A DNA stretch of 64,000 nucleotides from Mesorhabditis belari (lineage: Eukaryota; Nematoda; Chromadorea; Rhabditida; Rhabditidae): NCBI GenBank assembly GCA_958450365.1, contig CAUEEP010000789.1:57513-121512 (forward strand), given 5' to 3'. Position numbers and translations under genes: made by a program. Of the stretch, positions 55,153 to 64,000 are shown in pieces; within the stretch, counting starts at the first letter, position 1; each line of letters starts with the position of its first letter. A model generated the notes under the pieces. The model made no database searches. It saw only the letters and a program-made list of their open reading frames with translations, and was not told the DNA's origin.

Positions 55153-58100
55153 GTAATAAAAAAAAAATGGTGCGGATATTGTCCGCACTCGTGGCGTTTT
55201 GCCTATTTCTCTGCACAGCCGCCTATCCATTTTTGGTTTTGCCAAGGTTGGTTAAATGAATAAAAACATTTATTTAACATATTCTAATAGAACGGGAAAA
55301 TCCTCTGTATAACTTTTTAGAAAATCAGTTTTTTATGAGCTCCCAGATTTTCTTAACTACACTTTTGATATCAAAAAATAATAGATTTTAAGGGCTATCA
55401 TTTGACAATCAATTGTCTGTTGCTGGCACACTGTTGCTTAAAGTAGTGCAAAGAATGACACGTTTAAAGTTAGACTACGCGACTGTACGCTGTCATTAGA
55501 AACGTACAGTCGAGTCATTATAAGTCATTATAAGTCTTTAAACGAGTCATTATAAGCGTTCTATTAGAGTAATAGTGCTAGAGCTGAATAATCTTGGCTC
55601 TTCATCAACAAGAATTGACGCTTTGAAGGTTTATAATTGTCCATAACTTTGTCCAGATTAAATATTATTGATAGCTTTTTATTTCTTTGAAAAAGAAGAT
55701 ATTCTAGACTTTTAAATGATCCAAAATATGTCTTGATTGATTTATCCAATCTCATAAAATCAAAGCCAACTTTAACCGACGGTATCTTGAAGATTAATCA
55801 GAAAAAAAAAGAGATTTCTCTTTTTTTAGATAGATTTTTTGCGAATAGTAGAACATTTTTTATATAAAAATATTGAAAAATGAGTTCTCCAGTCAATCGA
55901 AACGTGCCTTTGACCGTCTCGACAGCAGTTTCCACGATTTCGGCATCAAGAAGCGAGCTTTCGACCGTTTGGACAGTAGTTATGATTTTGGATTGGTAAG
56001 TGATGAATATAAAAGGAAAGAAAAGATTATCGCTGAAGCTGAGCTGAAGAGATATCGAGATTTTATCTACATCTACAGTTTTTCCTTTTTAGAATCTCCG
56101 GAAACGTGCCTTCGATCGTCTTGACTCTGGCTACGATTTTATGGTAAGCTTTTATGTAAGCTGATAGAAATTTTATATATAAAAATATCTAAAAATCACA
56201 TTTCTCTATCTTATTTGAGCTAATTGAGTTAATTGAGCAAAAGCTGAAATAGTTCTATCAATTGGTTGGGTTGGTGAATTGAAAACTGCGGGCTATTGTC
56301 ATATGTGACAGTTTGAGCACTTTCTTCAAACGAAACATTTTGGTGTCAATGGAAAAGTTGTAGAGAATCAAAAATGAAGCTTATATCCAAATTTCCAAAA
56401 AGATACACTTAGTAGTTTCGCTTAAAATTTCTGTGTTCTACGTGTTCTTTGTGCGGCCGTGTAATCACTCGTCGTCTGGCGCAGGGCTTTTACATAACCC
56501 CCTTCTCTCACTCTTCTGACTGTTTCCTCAAATTGGACAGTGACTTCTCCGCAAATCAAGGGGCTACGGTATCTGTCTGTCTTTCTGTCTGTCTTACTGT
56601 ACGGGCATTTTTTCCGTCGTATTTTGATCAATATTTCATTTTGCATGGATATTATATTTTAAGTTGTTTTTGGTGTCATTCGATGCGTAATTCATTCTGC
56701 ATCAAATGATAGTTAAAATAGTCAATATATTGGGTTGGTGAATTGAAAACTGCGGGCTATGTGACAGTTTGAGCACTTTCTTCAAAAGAAGCCCATTTTG
56801 GTGTCAATGGAAAAGTTGTAGGGGAAATGAAATGGCGGAAAATGAGGGGAGGGGAGGGGGGTTACGGTATCTGTCTGTCTGTCTTTCTGCCTGCCTTACT
56901 GTACGGGCATTTTTTCAGCCGTATTTTGATCAATATTTCATTATGCATGGATATTATATTTTAAGTTGTTTTTGGTGTCATTCGTAAAATTGCGTAATCA
57001 AATGATAGTTAAAATAGTCAATATATTGAGCTAATTGAGTTAATTGAGCAAAAACTGAAATAGTTCTATCAATTTATGTAGCTTATAATCCACAAACTTG
57101 ATTCTGTCTGCCTTACTGACGGGCATTTTTTCGCCCTCAACTTGATTCAAAATAGATAAGCTAGAGATAGAAAAACTAGGCAAAAAGAATGCTTTACACA
57201 ATAGTTAGAAGTTAACTTTCTTCCAATTTAGGCAATTAAAAAGCGAGCTTTTGACCGTTTGGATAGCGGGGATTTCGGTTTCGACAGAAGGAGACGAGCT
57301 TTCGATCGGTAGGGAAAAGAGATTTCGAAATAGTATTGATTATGTTTTGTCGATCGATTATCAATCGATTATCGATTTGTTTTTAAGTTTTAATCAATAA
57401 TTGGTTCATCAATTGATTGAATCAATCAATGACTAGCTTATTGATTCAATAAATTGTTGAACTAAAATGAAATAGATATTAAATATATACAGGGTGCGTC
57501 ATAATTATTGCAACAAGATACTTAAGGCATTGCACACCAAGAAGTTTCACTGGAAGAAGATTTTTAAACAGAAATAGCTTTATTTAACAGTAACAAATAA
57601 GGAAACAAGAGATCATTCGATATGACCGCCTTGATAACAGCCCTTAGTCGGTTCGGATATGCCTCCACTGCGGCCCGAATGTCGAATTCAGCCGCTAACG
57701 AATCATTCGTTAACGGCTAGCGAAAAATTTCATTCGTTAACGGCGAGCCGTTAAATGATTCGTTAGCGGCTGAATTTCGTAAACGGCTACGACATATATA
57801 TCTGCTTTATCCAGTTGAATAGCGACAAAACAAGATCACAATAATCACCCAGGACATCACTCAAACCACACGCAAAAGATAAAAAGATACCTGAAGAAAA
57901 AATGACAGAGCAGTTAAATCAATATACCGTATTTTCTCTAATAGTAGTGCACCCAGAGCGTCGCCTAAATTCCTCGAAATCTCGAGAACCGCTTATCAGA
58001 ACCTATCGATGTGGGGTCGGAAAATGTAGCTGACGATGAGATCTAGTGGGGGATTTGAGTGTTGAGCTTCTGGGAAAACTTTGGAAGCCGTAAATAGTCA

Positions 58101-61043
58101 TCAACTCGGCTCGCCGGGGTTCACTACTATTAGAGAAAATACGGTAATTATTTGCGTTTACTTTGACGCCCCTTTGAACAAAAGGGGAGTCTTCCCATCA
58201 GAAGTGACTAGGGAAAGGAATCATTTTGCCGTCGTTTTTTTTTTAAAAAACAAACATACCATATAAAATGTTCGAAGTCTCGAGTCTCGAGTCTCGAAGT
58301 CTCAACACTGTTCGAAGTCAACACTCAAATCCCTCACTAGATCTCATCGTCAGCTACATTTTCTCTAATAGTAGTGCATCATGAGCGTCAAAATCTTTGC
58401 TTTGAAACAAAAGCTTAAGCTAAGCTTAAGCTAAGCTTAAGCTAAAGCTTTAATCTAAAGTCCAAAATCGAAATATCCGTATTTCAGTCTCGATTCCGAT
58501 TTCGATTTCCGCAAGAAGCGCGCTTTCGATCGTTTAGACGATGGATTTGAATTGTTTAAAAGATCGAGAGGAATTGAGGATTATGAGATGCCCGGTAAAC
58601 ATTTTCAACAATTAATTGCTGTACTTAACAGCAAGATATTAACAGGTTGCTGTTAGCTTAATTGCTGTACTTAACAGCTTAAGTGCAGCTATTAAGCCTT
58701 AGCCTTATCCCTATAAACATCCCATTTCTCTGCACTTAATCCCTCATTTTCTCTCAGCAATGAGAAAAATAAAGAATTAAGTGTATTAGAAAGGGTTTGT
58801 TTATAAAGTTTAAGCAAAAAGTGCAATACGTAGAGTACAATACGTAGAGTACAATACGTAGAGTACAATACGTACAGTATAATACTAATCTCAAACAAAA
58901 GCTTTCTTCTGAATGAAAAATATATATTTTAATTAGACTAAAACCTTATTTTCATTTTTTTTTTCTATAGATTCTTTGACACCAATTGCTTTCTTCGAGT
59001 CTCCAAGTTGGAGTCGGCGGCCATCTTGTGAGAAAAGAAATATATAATATATATTGTAAATCCTGTAATAGTACCCCACGTACAGTCGCGTAGTCGAAAA
59101 ACTTTTTTTAGTATTTTCATTTTTTTGCAAAGCACTCGTACTTTCAAAGCATTGAGTAGTCTAGCTTTGAACGAGTTTTTCTCGACACTGGTTTATGCTA
59201 CAATGTTCGTTTTGGTTTCAAAAAATAGCCCTGAATTTCAGCTATTTTTTGATACCTATACGCGCATCGTAGCATAAACCAGTGTCGAGAAAAACTCGTT
59301 CAAAGCTAGACTACGCAATGCTCCGCACCGTCATTATGGCGCTGGGGCACTATTACAGTATTTACGGTTATATTTTTGGGTTAATTGTGATCGTTAAGCT
59401 TCTTCATCTTTCTTCGCCACACTAATTTCATCACTTTTCATTTCTCAATTAATAAATGAGACTTCTGGTAGCCATTTAGATATACAGGATGCGTCTGAAT
59501 TACCCGAAATCACTTTCAATAAAGAAAACTGGCCAAAAAAAAAATGCCCGATCTCTTTAAATTTTCTGGAGATCAATTTTGATATGATCTCCTTGACAAA
59601 ATGCCAATTTGATAGTCGATTAGAGGTCTCAACGATTCGATTAGATTCGATTAGAGCTAGATGAGTTTGCATCAAAGTTGAGAGTCGTATTTCTTCTGGT
59701 TCACTTTGGTGATCGATGACTTTCTCCACAAATTCACAAATCTGTTTTCTTTTTCTGGAGATCGGGCGCGTTTTGGCAATTTTTTAATATTGAAAGTGAT
59801 TTTGGGTAATTATGACGTATATCTAAACTGCTGAAACAATCTCGCTTCGGAGTGTACATGGCAACAATTCCAGCATCTTTGTACTTTGTGCTCACTGATA
59901 GCAAACTTTCTGGTGCACTAAATTCTTCAGTTTTCCCCTCCCAACAAAGCACTTCTCATCAAAGCACAAGCCTAAAAACTCTTGAAAAATCTGAAAATCT
60001 CATTTACTCACAAGTGGCACTAACAAATCTTCTTCTAAAGTGTTTGTATGGGATACACTCGAGAAACTAACAAGTGCGATTTCTTGGAGAACTTTTAAAC
60101 ATAAATTAGCACTGTACTTTGGACTCTGGCGTACTTTGAGGCGTACTTTGTGCTCTGGCGTACTCAAGGCGTACTTTGTGCCCTGGCGTACTTTGTGCTC
60201 TGGCGTACTTTGAGGCGTACTTTGAGGCGTACTTTGTGCTCTGGCGTACTCAAGGCGTACTTTGTGCTCTGGCGTACTTTGAGGCGTACTTTGAGGCGTA
60301 CTTTGAGGCGTACTTTGTGCTCTGGCGTACTCAAGGCGTACTTTGGACTCTGGCGTACTTTGAGGCGTACTTTGTGCTCTGGCGTACTCAAGGCGTACTT
60401 TGTGCCCTGGCGTACTTTGTGCTCTGGCGTACTTTGAGGCGTACTTTGAGGCGTACTTTGTGCTCTGGCGTACTCAAGGCGTACTTTGTGCCCTGGCGTA
60501 CTTTGTGCCCTGGCGTACTTTGTGCTCTGGCGTACTTTGTGCTCTGGCATACTCAAGGCGTACTTTGAGAAGCCATTTGTGCCAGAAAGCGCACATTTCC
60601 ATGAGCAAAAAGTACAAAAAGTCCTCGCCACTAACAATATGTTTGGGGGAATTTGCATCGAATCTTAGACTCGAAAAATTCCAGACTCGGATTTGGTGAC
60701 CGAATTGGAGCAATCGATCTCGGCGTTGCGAAGAGCACGAGAGAATGAAGCCGCTTTCTCGTCACTTCTGCAACAACCACAAGAACAGGTAAACTCAGGA
60801 ATAGCTCGAGGAACCCATTTCCTAAACGTTTTCTCTTTCTAGACTAAAGCTTTTTCCTAAGAAAGAAGCTACCGTACCGCGGTTGTCTTTTTAAAGTTCA
60901 ATCGGGTTCCAATACGGTTCCTATTTTGATCTAATACAGTTCCAATACGGTTCCTATTTTGATCTAATACGGTTCCAATACGGTTCAAGCGATACAAATC
61001 TTTATTCTATTTCCAGCTAATGGTCGTCGAACCGGATGTTTGA
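55153..61043 (+). CDS. nlp-8: NLP-8-like neuropeptide precursor, six AFDRLD peptides
   Basis: A secreted prepropeptide cut at Lys-Arg sites into short orcokinin-like peptides. Coding exons: 55167-55246, 55893-55995, 56093-56143, 57232-57308, 58488-58594, 60685-60788, 61017-61043; phases agree and give 182 residues. The 5' end starts at an acceptor (TTTTAG, 55152), 14 bases before the ATG. Residues 1-19 are a signal peptide and the mature N-terminus reads YPFLVLP, like the YPYLIFP of C. elegans NLP-8. Peptides: AFDRLDSSFHDFGI (32-45), AFDRLDSSYDFGLNL (49-63), AFDRLDSGYDFMAI (67-80), AFDRLDSGDFGFD (84-96), AFDRLDSDFDF (101-111), AFDRLDDGFELF (116-127), each after KR, KKR or RR. The C-terminal part contains LVTELEQSISALRRAREN, a conserved non-peptide tail. 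Introns 3-5 are long and packed with transposons. An alternative last exon at 58971-59047 also joins in frame. Confidence 0.9.
55247..55892. other. nlp-8 intron 1
   Basis: 646 bases. It contains AAGTCATTATAAGTC repeats at 55515-55550. An alternative donor four bases downstream (GTTAAA, 55251) would not keep the frame. No transposon is recognised. Confidence 0.5.
56216..57070. mobile_element. Two tandem mariner-like copies in nlp-8 intron 3
   Basis: Copies begin at 56265 and 56730 (TTGGGTTGGTGAATTGAAAA, CTGCGGGCTAT). Each continues through GTGACAGTTTGAGCACTTTC, GGTATCTGTCTGTC and TTGCATGGATATTATATTTT. Copy 1 carries an extra segment at 56435-56560 with the TTTGTGCGGCC...CGTCTGGCGCA motif. A 47-base sequence (GAGCTAATTGAGTTAATTGA, then GAAATAGTTCTATCAATT) stands before copy 1 (56216) and after copy 2 (57027). 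No complementary right terminus CACCAACCCAA is present, so both copies are end-deleted. Confidence 0.75.
57490..57690 (-). mobile_element. 3' end of a Tc1/mariner element
   Basis: The terminus CAGGGTGCGTCATAATTATT follows TATATA at 57484-57489. On the minus strand the last codons of a transposase are readable (DIRAAVEAYPNRLRAVI), and after a one-base frameshift the usual closing GGHIE and stop (57613). The element is truncated at GAATTC (57685), where a palindromic piece starts. It cannot make transposase. Confidence 0.8.
57684..57797. mobile_element. Short palindromic element, ends ATTCAGCCGCTAACGAA
   Basis: CAGCCGCTAACGAATCATTC mirrors GAATGATTCGTTAGCGGCTG-like sequence to the right, closing with TTTCGTAAACGGCTACGACA and TATATAT. 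The outer TATATGTCGTAGCCG end is present only on the right. It is a relative of the palindrome at 49637. Confidence 0.75.
57798..57924 (-). mobile_element. Second copy of the non-LTR retrotransposon 3' end
   Basis: CTGCTTTATCCAGTTGAATA, then GCGACAAAACAAGATCACAA, through GACAGAGCAGTTAAATCAAT is the same 3' UTR and final codons (IDLTAL stop) as at 12060-12180. The copy is cut at 57924 by the MITE that follows. Confidence 0.8.
57927..58144. mobile_element. 220-base MITE, second full copy
   Basis: Inverted ends CCGTATTTTCTCTAATAGTA with TA on both sides (57925, 58145). The orientation is opposite to the copy at 42981. It is inserted in the retrotransposon piece, inside nlp-8 intron 4. A stray end (TTTTCTCTAATAGTAGTGCA) lies at about 58359-58380. 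Confidence 0.88.
58697..58880. repeat. Hairpin-element copy and 14-base repeat in nlp-8 intron 5
   Basis: The arms (CCCATTTCTCTGCACTTAA and AAGTGTATTAGAAAGGGTTT) are divergent. Directly after, AGAGTACAATACGT is repeated four times (58826-58875); its GTACAATACGT resembles the AAAGTACA sequence that flanks the hairpin family. Confidence 0.65.
58971..59047 (+). CDS. Possible alternative last exon of nlp-8
   Basis: After acceptor TTTCTATAG this exon joins exon 5 (phase 1) in frame and adds 25 residues beginning DSLTPIAFFESPSWSRR, then a stop. It would remove the conserved tail encoded by 60685-61043. The stop abuts the MITE at 59054. It may be a real short isoform or chance. Confidence 0.25.
59054..59369. 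mobile_element. 306-base MITE, copy B (inverted)
   Basis: The same element as at 9206 in the opposite orientation, including the AGTCTAGCTTTGAACGAGTT stem and the CAAAAAATAGCCCTGAATTT loop. It sits in nlp-8 intron 5. Confidence 0.87.
59485..59821. mobile_element. Tc1/mariner-type MITE in nlp-8 intron 5
   Basis: The left end CAGGATGCGTCTGAATTACC, CGAAATCACTTTCAAT and the right end ATTGAAAGTGATTTTGGGTA, ATTATGACGTA are inverted copies, with TATA flanks. The second pair (GATCTCTTTAAATTTTCTGGAGAT, about 59550, and TCTGGAGATCGGGCGCG) repeats rather than mirrors. The start resembles the Tc1-like end at 57490 (CAGGGTGCGTC). No coding capacity. Confidence 0.78.
59875..59950. repeat. Left-arm fragment of the hairpin element
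   Basis: TTTGTACTTTGTGCTCACTG, then TTTCTGGTGCACTAAATTCT. The right arm is absent. Confidence 0.55.
60108..60575. repeat. Satellite built from hairpin-element end words
   Basis: About thirty units of 15-16 bases: GGCGTACTTTGAGGCGTAC, TTTGTGCTCTGGCGTACT and CTCAAGGCGTACTTTG. The words GTACTTTGTGCTC and CTGGCGYAC are those found at the ends of the hairpin family. The array lies in nlp-8 intron 5. Frames of up to 164 codons on both strands are artefacts. Confidence 0.9.
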
Positions 61044-61907
61044 GAACAGGCGCATCAAAAAGATTAAAAAAACGCTTTTAACTCCGAAAATCCTAAAAAA
61101 TGTCAGAATAGAATTTAATTTTCCGCTAAAATTCCCGAGCCTCGCTGTGATGCCAAAATTGGATCTCTTAGGCTTAGGATCTCTCTTTTCTGAAAAACTC
61201 CCCAGATCTCTTTTTGCTTCTCCGCTTTTTTTGTTATCTCAAAAATTGTTATTCAAAATTGCTCGATCTCTTTTTTGGTATGTACAAAATTCAGCAAATC
61301 TTTTCTCTAATTTGCTTCGTTTCCCATTTTCTTTTTTTTGAAAGAGGTGGAGAGAAATAAAAATGCGATCAACCGTTTGAAATCGAGACATTTTGAGGAA
61401 AATGGACATATTGATTGGTAATGATGCACTTTGTACTTGAAATTTGTATCTGGCGTACTGAATTCCCCATTTTTCTCGCAGCAACGTTTTGTTGTCGTAA
61501 GAAAACTGAAGAATCGAGTGCACCAAAAAGGGTGCATTTACAGATTTCAAACACAAAGTACAGAGGATTCCTAATCGATGACCGCCTGGCACATAAAGCA
61601 ATCTTTCGGTTCAATTACCCAGCAATTTCATGACAACATGGCAACGAGGTTTAACGCCGAGTTTTCATCGTGTAGAATGTCTAACTTTCAAATTTCAGTG
61701 CAAAATGAAAGTTGAAATAGTGCATGTAAAATTGTTATATTAGACATTTTTGCAACATAGACAAATATTTGAAAAATTTGCTGAAAACCCATACAAAGAA
61801 TACAAAGGAGATCACATTTAGCTGCACCAGTAGTAAATGAGAAAAAGATGAAAAACAAACTGAAAAATGAATAGATAAAAAAATTGCAAATGATGAAATA
61901 GATGGAA
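61044..61907. other. Convergent spacer between nlp-8 and tdpt-1
   Basis: About 860 bases holding both 3' UTRs. A 101-codon frame from 61036 lies in the nlp-8 3' region and has no domain. A hairpin element lies at 61426. Confidence 0.5.
61426..61630. repeat. Hairpin-element copy plus companion segment
   Basis: Left arm GCACTTTGTACTTGAAATTT, then CTGGCGTACTGAATTC; loop CGCAGCAACGTTTTGTTGTC; right arm GAGTGCACCAAAAAGGGTGC, then ACAGATTTCAAACACAAAGT. The companion follows (ATCGATGACCGCCTGGCACA, TTCAATTACCCAGCAA). One of the better preserved copies. Confidence 0.82.
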
Positions 61908-63817
61908 TCAAGGAGAGAATGTACAGTTTACAGCCCAATGATCGCTTGGGAAACATAAAGTCGTTCGAATTCGTTGACGTCCCTCTAATTTGAAGCTCAC
62001 CGTGCGCAAAGGGCCCGCCCAGAAAACCTAAAAATTTTGAAAATTTGATTCTTGGTTTTGAAGACTACAAAAACAGCAGACAAATAGGTTTAAAACCTGA
62101 AGAAACTTCATCAAAACCAACCCGATCAAATCGACACTGCGCTCCGTGCGCAAACTTGTTGTCGTTTTTCCGCGTATCCCAAGTAAACTTCTCACCCTTC
62201 GGCGATCCGGCAGCCAAAAAGGCATCAGCAACTCCATTTGGAAGAGGTGGCAACTAAAAGGTGATTAAAATGGTGAGGAAGGATCAAACTTTCCAAAAGA
62301 TTACCTCTTCATCGCGAATATTGAGATCACCGCCGAAAAAGACGAGAGCATTCGGATTGTTTCGCACAATGTCGCCCATCTTTTGCAAGCAATATCGGAT
62401 TTGAACCTAAACAATCGCCTGCAAATGAGAATAATTATAAAATACCGTTCGTTTATTGCTGTGCTCAGCCATACTTTCGAGATGTGTGTTCAGCAAGAAG
62501 ACCTTTGTTGGACCAATTTTACCCTAAGACAAATTTTATTATTGCCGCATGTTCAAAACACTTACTTCAACAGTTTGCAATGTTCTACCCATTCCAGAGT
62601 TTTCAAAGTGATGCACATGGTGATTCTGAAAGTTAATTGATAACACAAAAATTCTCAATTCTCACCAAAACATCAAAGGCCTTGCTGACGAGAATGGCCG
62701 TGAAATATTGTGAGGGACGATTCGAATAGAAGATCTTGTAGTATTTCTAAAGCTTTGTTGAGATAAGATAAATTAAACCAAAAACCTCTAGCTTCTCAAT
62801 CGGCACAATCTCCCGTTCGACCACCTCTTGAAGAAAGATGAAATCCGGATTGATACTAAAATTTAAGTAATTCAGATAGTTAATGATTAGTTACTTCTTC
62901 AAAACACAATGCACAGCTTTCATTCGCGTTGCCAAACTGCTTCCATCCAAGCCATCGATATTCCAGCTCATCAGCGAAACCTGACATGAAAAAAGTCAAG
63001 AATATTCAATGAGTTATAGTCTTTTTAAAATCGTTGCCTCAAATTCGCTGCTCGTTGAAGGTCCTTCGTTTGGTTCCTCATTTTCACCATCGCTTCCCGC
63101 AGCGGGCTCGTTTTGACCACCAAAGTGAACTTCCAAAGCAGCCTAAAGTTGAATATTAACAAAAACTTTAAAATCGCTAACGTTTTGCATCCGTTTAGAA
63201 GCATTTGTGTTGAAATTGAAAAGATAACCTATATATGCTCAATTTTGTCAAAAATCTTTAGACTTTAGATACAAAACTGAAACATTAAGAAAGAGTTGCG
63301 CATTAATTTCCAAAAATTCACAAAATGAGCTCGTTTAGAGAATCTTCTTTTGAATAGGCTGTTAAAATGACTGAATAACTTTCAAATATCGCTTCAAATT
63401 TTCAGCAAAGCCAATATATTCAGCTGTATAGTTTTCAAAGTTGTTGCAAGATCATAAGGACATACTTCGATATTCCAATTTACGTCCTGTAAGATAGTGT
63501 GAGCATAAATTTCGTCGGTTCCGGTGATCGCCGCAAAATCTCGCATCGCTCGCTCGGCGACCGCATTCTCCTCTTCAAGTGCATTTCTATAATAAAAGGG
63601 TCTAACACCGTAAAATAACCATGAACATTATAATTATGCTTTTAAAGTGATCCTTCATTTCAAAAGTATCTAGAAATTTATCTTCTGCGGAAAGTTTAGT
63701 TAACACTTATTAACACCTCTCATCAATTGGATTCTCCTCTTCTTCGTGCTCCGCATCCACATCTTTTTGTCGCTTTGGTGGCGACTCTCCCTCTTCCAAT
63801 TCCTCGACTTTCGCCAT
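61908..63817 (-). CDS. tdpt-1: Tyrosyl-DNA phosphodiesterase 2 (TDP2) orthologue
   Basis: TDP2 removes topoisomerase II peptide adducts from 5' DNA ends. Exons (minus): 63817-63717, 63586-63466, 63142-63038, 62980-62895, 62855-62786, 62746-62666, 62625-62566, 62523-62446, 62406-62305, 62253-62122, 62027-61908. Phases agree and give 351 residues (human 362). The start lies one base after an acceptor (TTTTAG), as for a trans-spliced gene. Residues 1-34 are acidic. Residues about 35-82 are a UBA-like domain (FAAITGTDEIYAHTILQ). The catalytic domain of the exonuclease-endonuclease-phosphatase fold runs from about 110 to 351: SWNIDGLD (N116), FLQEV (E148), THLES (H222, E224), GGDLN (D261, N263), FTWDTRKND, CRFDR and FPSDHW (D341, H342). 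All expected catalytic residues are present. Intron 3 appears to use a GC donor (GAG then GCAACG), because no GT donor in that exon keeps the frame. Confidence 0.93.
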
Positions 63818-64000
63818 TCTAAAATTTAAGAATTTTATTAAAATAAAACAAGAAATTTAAACTTTAAAGCCAGATCAAAAGAAATATCACAGACCAAACC
63901 CAAAAATGACACAACCAGGGTAAAACTACAAGAAAATAACAGGATTTAAGCAAACTCTATTCCGCTTTATGAGATAAATGAATTTCCCGTTTCGAGAGAA
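63818..64000. promoter_or_regulatory. Upstream region of tdpt-1
   Basis: Only 183 bases are in the window. It contains the acceptor for the leader (AAATTTTAG, minus strand) and AT-rich sequence; no promoter element can be named. Confidence 0.4.

Noticed and set aside
60150..60658. Frames of 95-164 codons over the GGCGTACTTTG array
   Set aside because: Satellite artefact inside an intron of nlp-8.
62065..62121. tdpt-1 ending at the stop at 62065 within exon 10
   Set aside because: Splicing at 62122 to 62027 restores the conserved FPSDHW motif in frame, which the read-through form would lack.

Overview
The window looks like nuclear DNA of a nematode, probably a free-living rhabditid relative of Caenorhabditis; I cannot name the species. 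The reasons are: short introns ending in TTTTAG or TTTCAG; splice acceptors just upstream of most start codons, as expected with spliced-leader trans-splicing; interstitial tracts of the nematode telomere unit TTAGGC; and genes whose best matches from memory are worm genes. The DNA is AT-rich and full of palindromic non-autonomous transposons, tandem repeats and tRNA-derived fragments.

Four intact genes sit in two islands. Island 1 (about 25.6-35.4 kb) holds a 28-exon minus-strand TAF3 orthologue (TFIID subunit 3: N-terminal histone fold, C-terminal PHD finger). Divergent from it is a HINT-type histidine-triad hydrolase (hint-1) whose 5' end can encode both a mitochondrial and a cytosolic form. 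A possible 50-residue gene follows hint-1. Island 2 (about 55.1-63.8 kb) holds an nlp-8-like neuropeptide precursor with six AFDRLD peptides on the plus strand. Convergent with it is a tyrosyl-DNA phosphodiesterase 2 orthologue (tdpt-1) with a UBA-like N-terminus and all catalytic motifs. A fifth, partly degenerate locus of unknown function lies at 22.9-24.5 kb.

From 1 to 22.8 kb and from 35.4 to 55.1 kb I see no host gene. These stretches hold at least fifteen tandem-repeat arrays; a short hairpin element family present more than ten times; long palindromes ending in GTCGTAGCCG; Tc1/mariner remnants, including an internally deleted mariner with recognisable transposase ends; 3' ends of a non-LTR retrotransposon with a TA-repeat tail; and tRNA-derived SINE-like pieces. 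The same families fill the introns of nlp-8 and hint-1, so the repeats are mixed with live genes.

The genes do not form one pathway: TAF3 acts in transcription initiation, HINT in nucleotide phosphoramidate hydrolysis, TDP2 in repair of topoisomerase II damage, and NLP-8 in neuropeptide signalling. Gene models were built by hand from reading frame, splice signals and recalled family motifs. All coding exon phases join in frame. No database search was possible.
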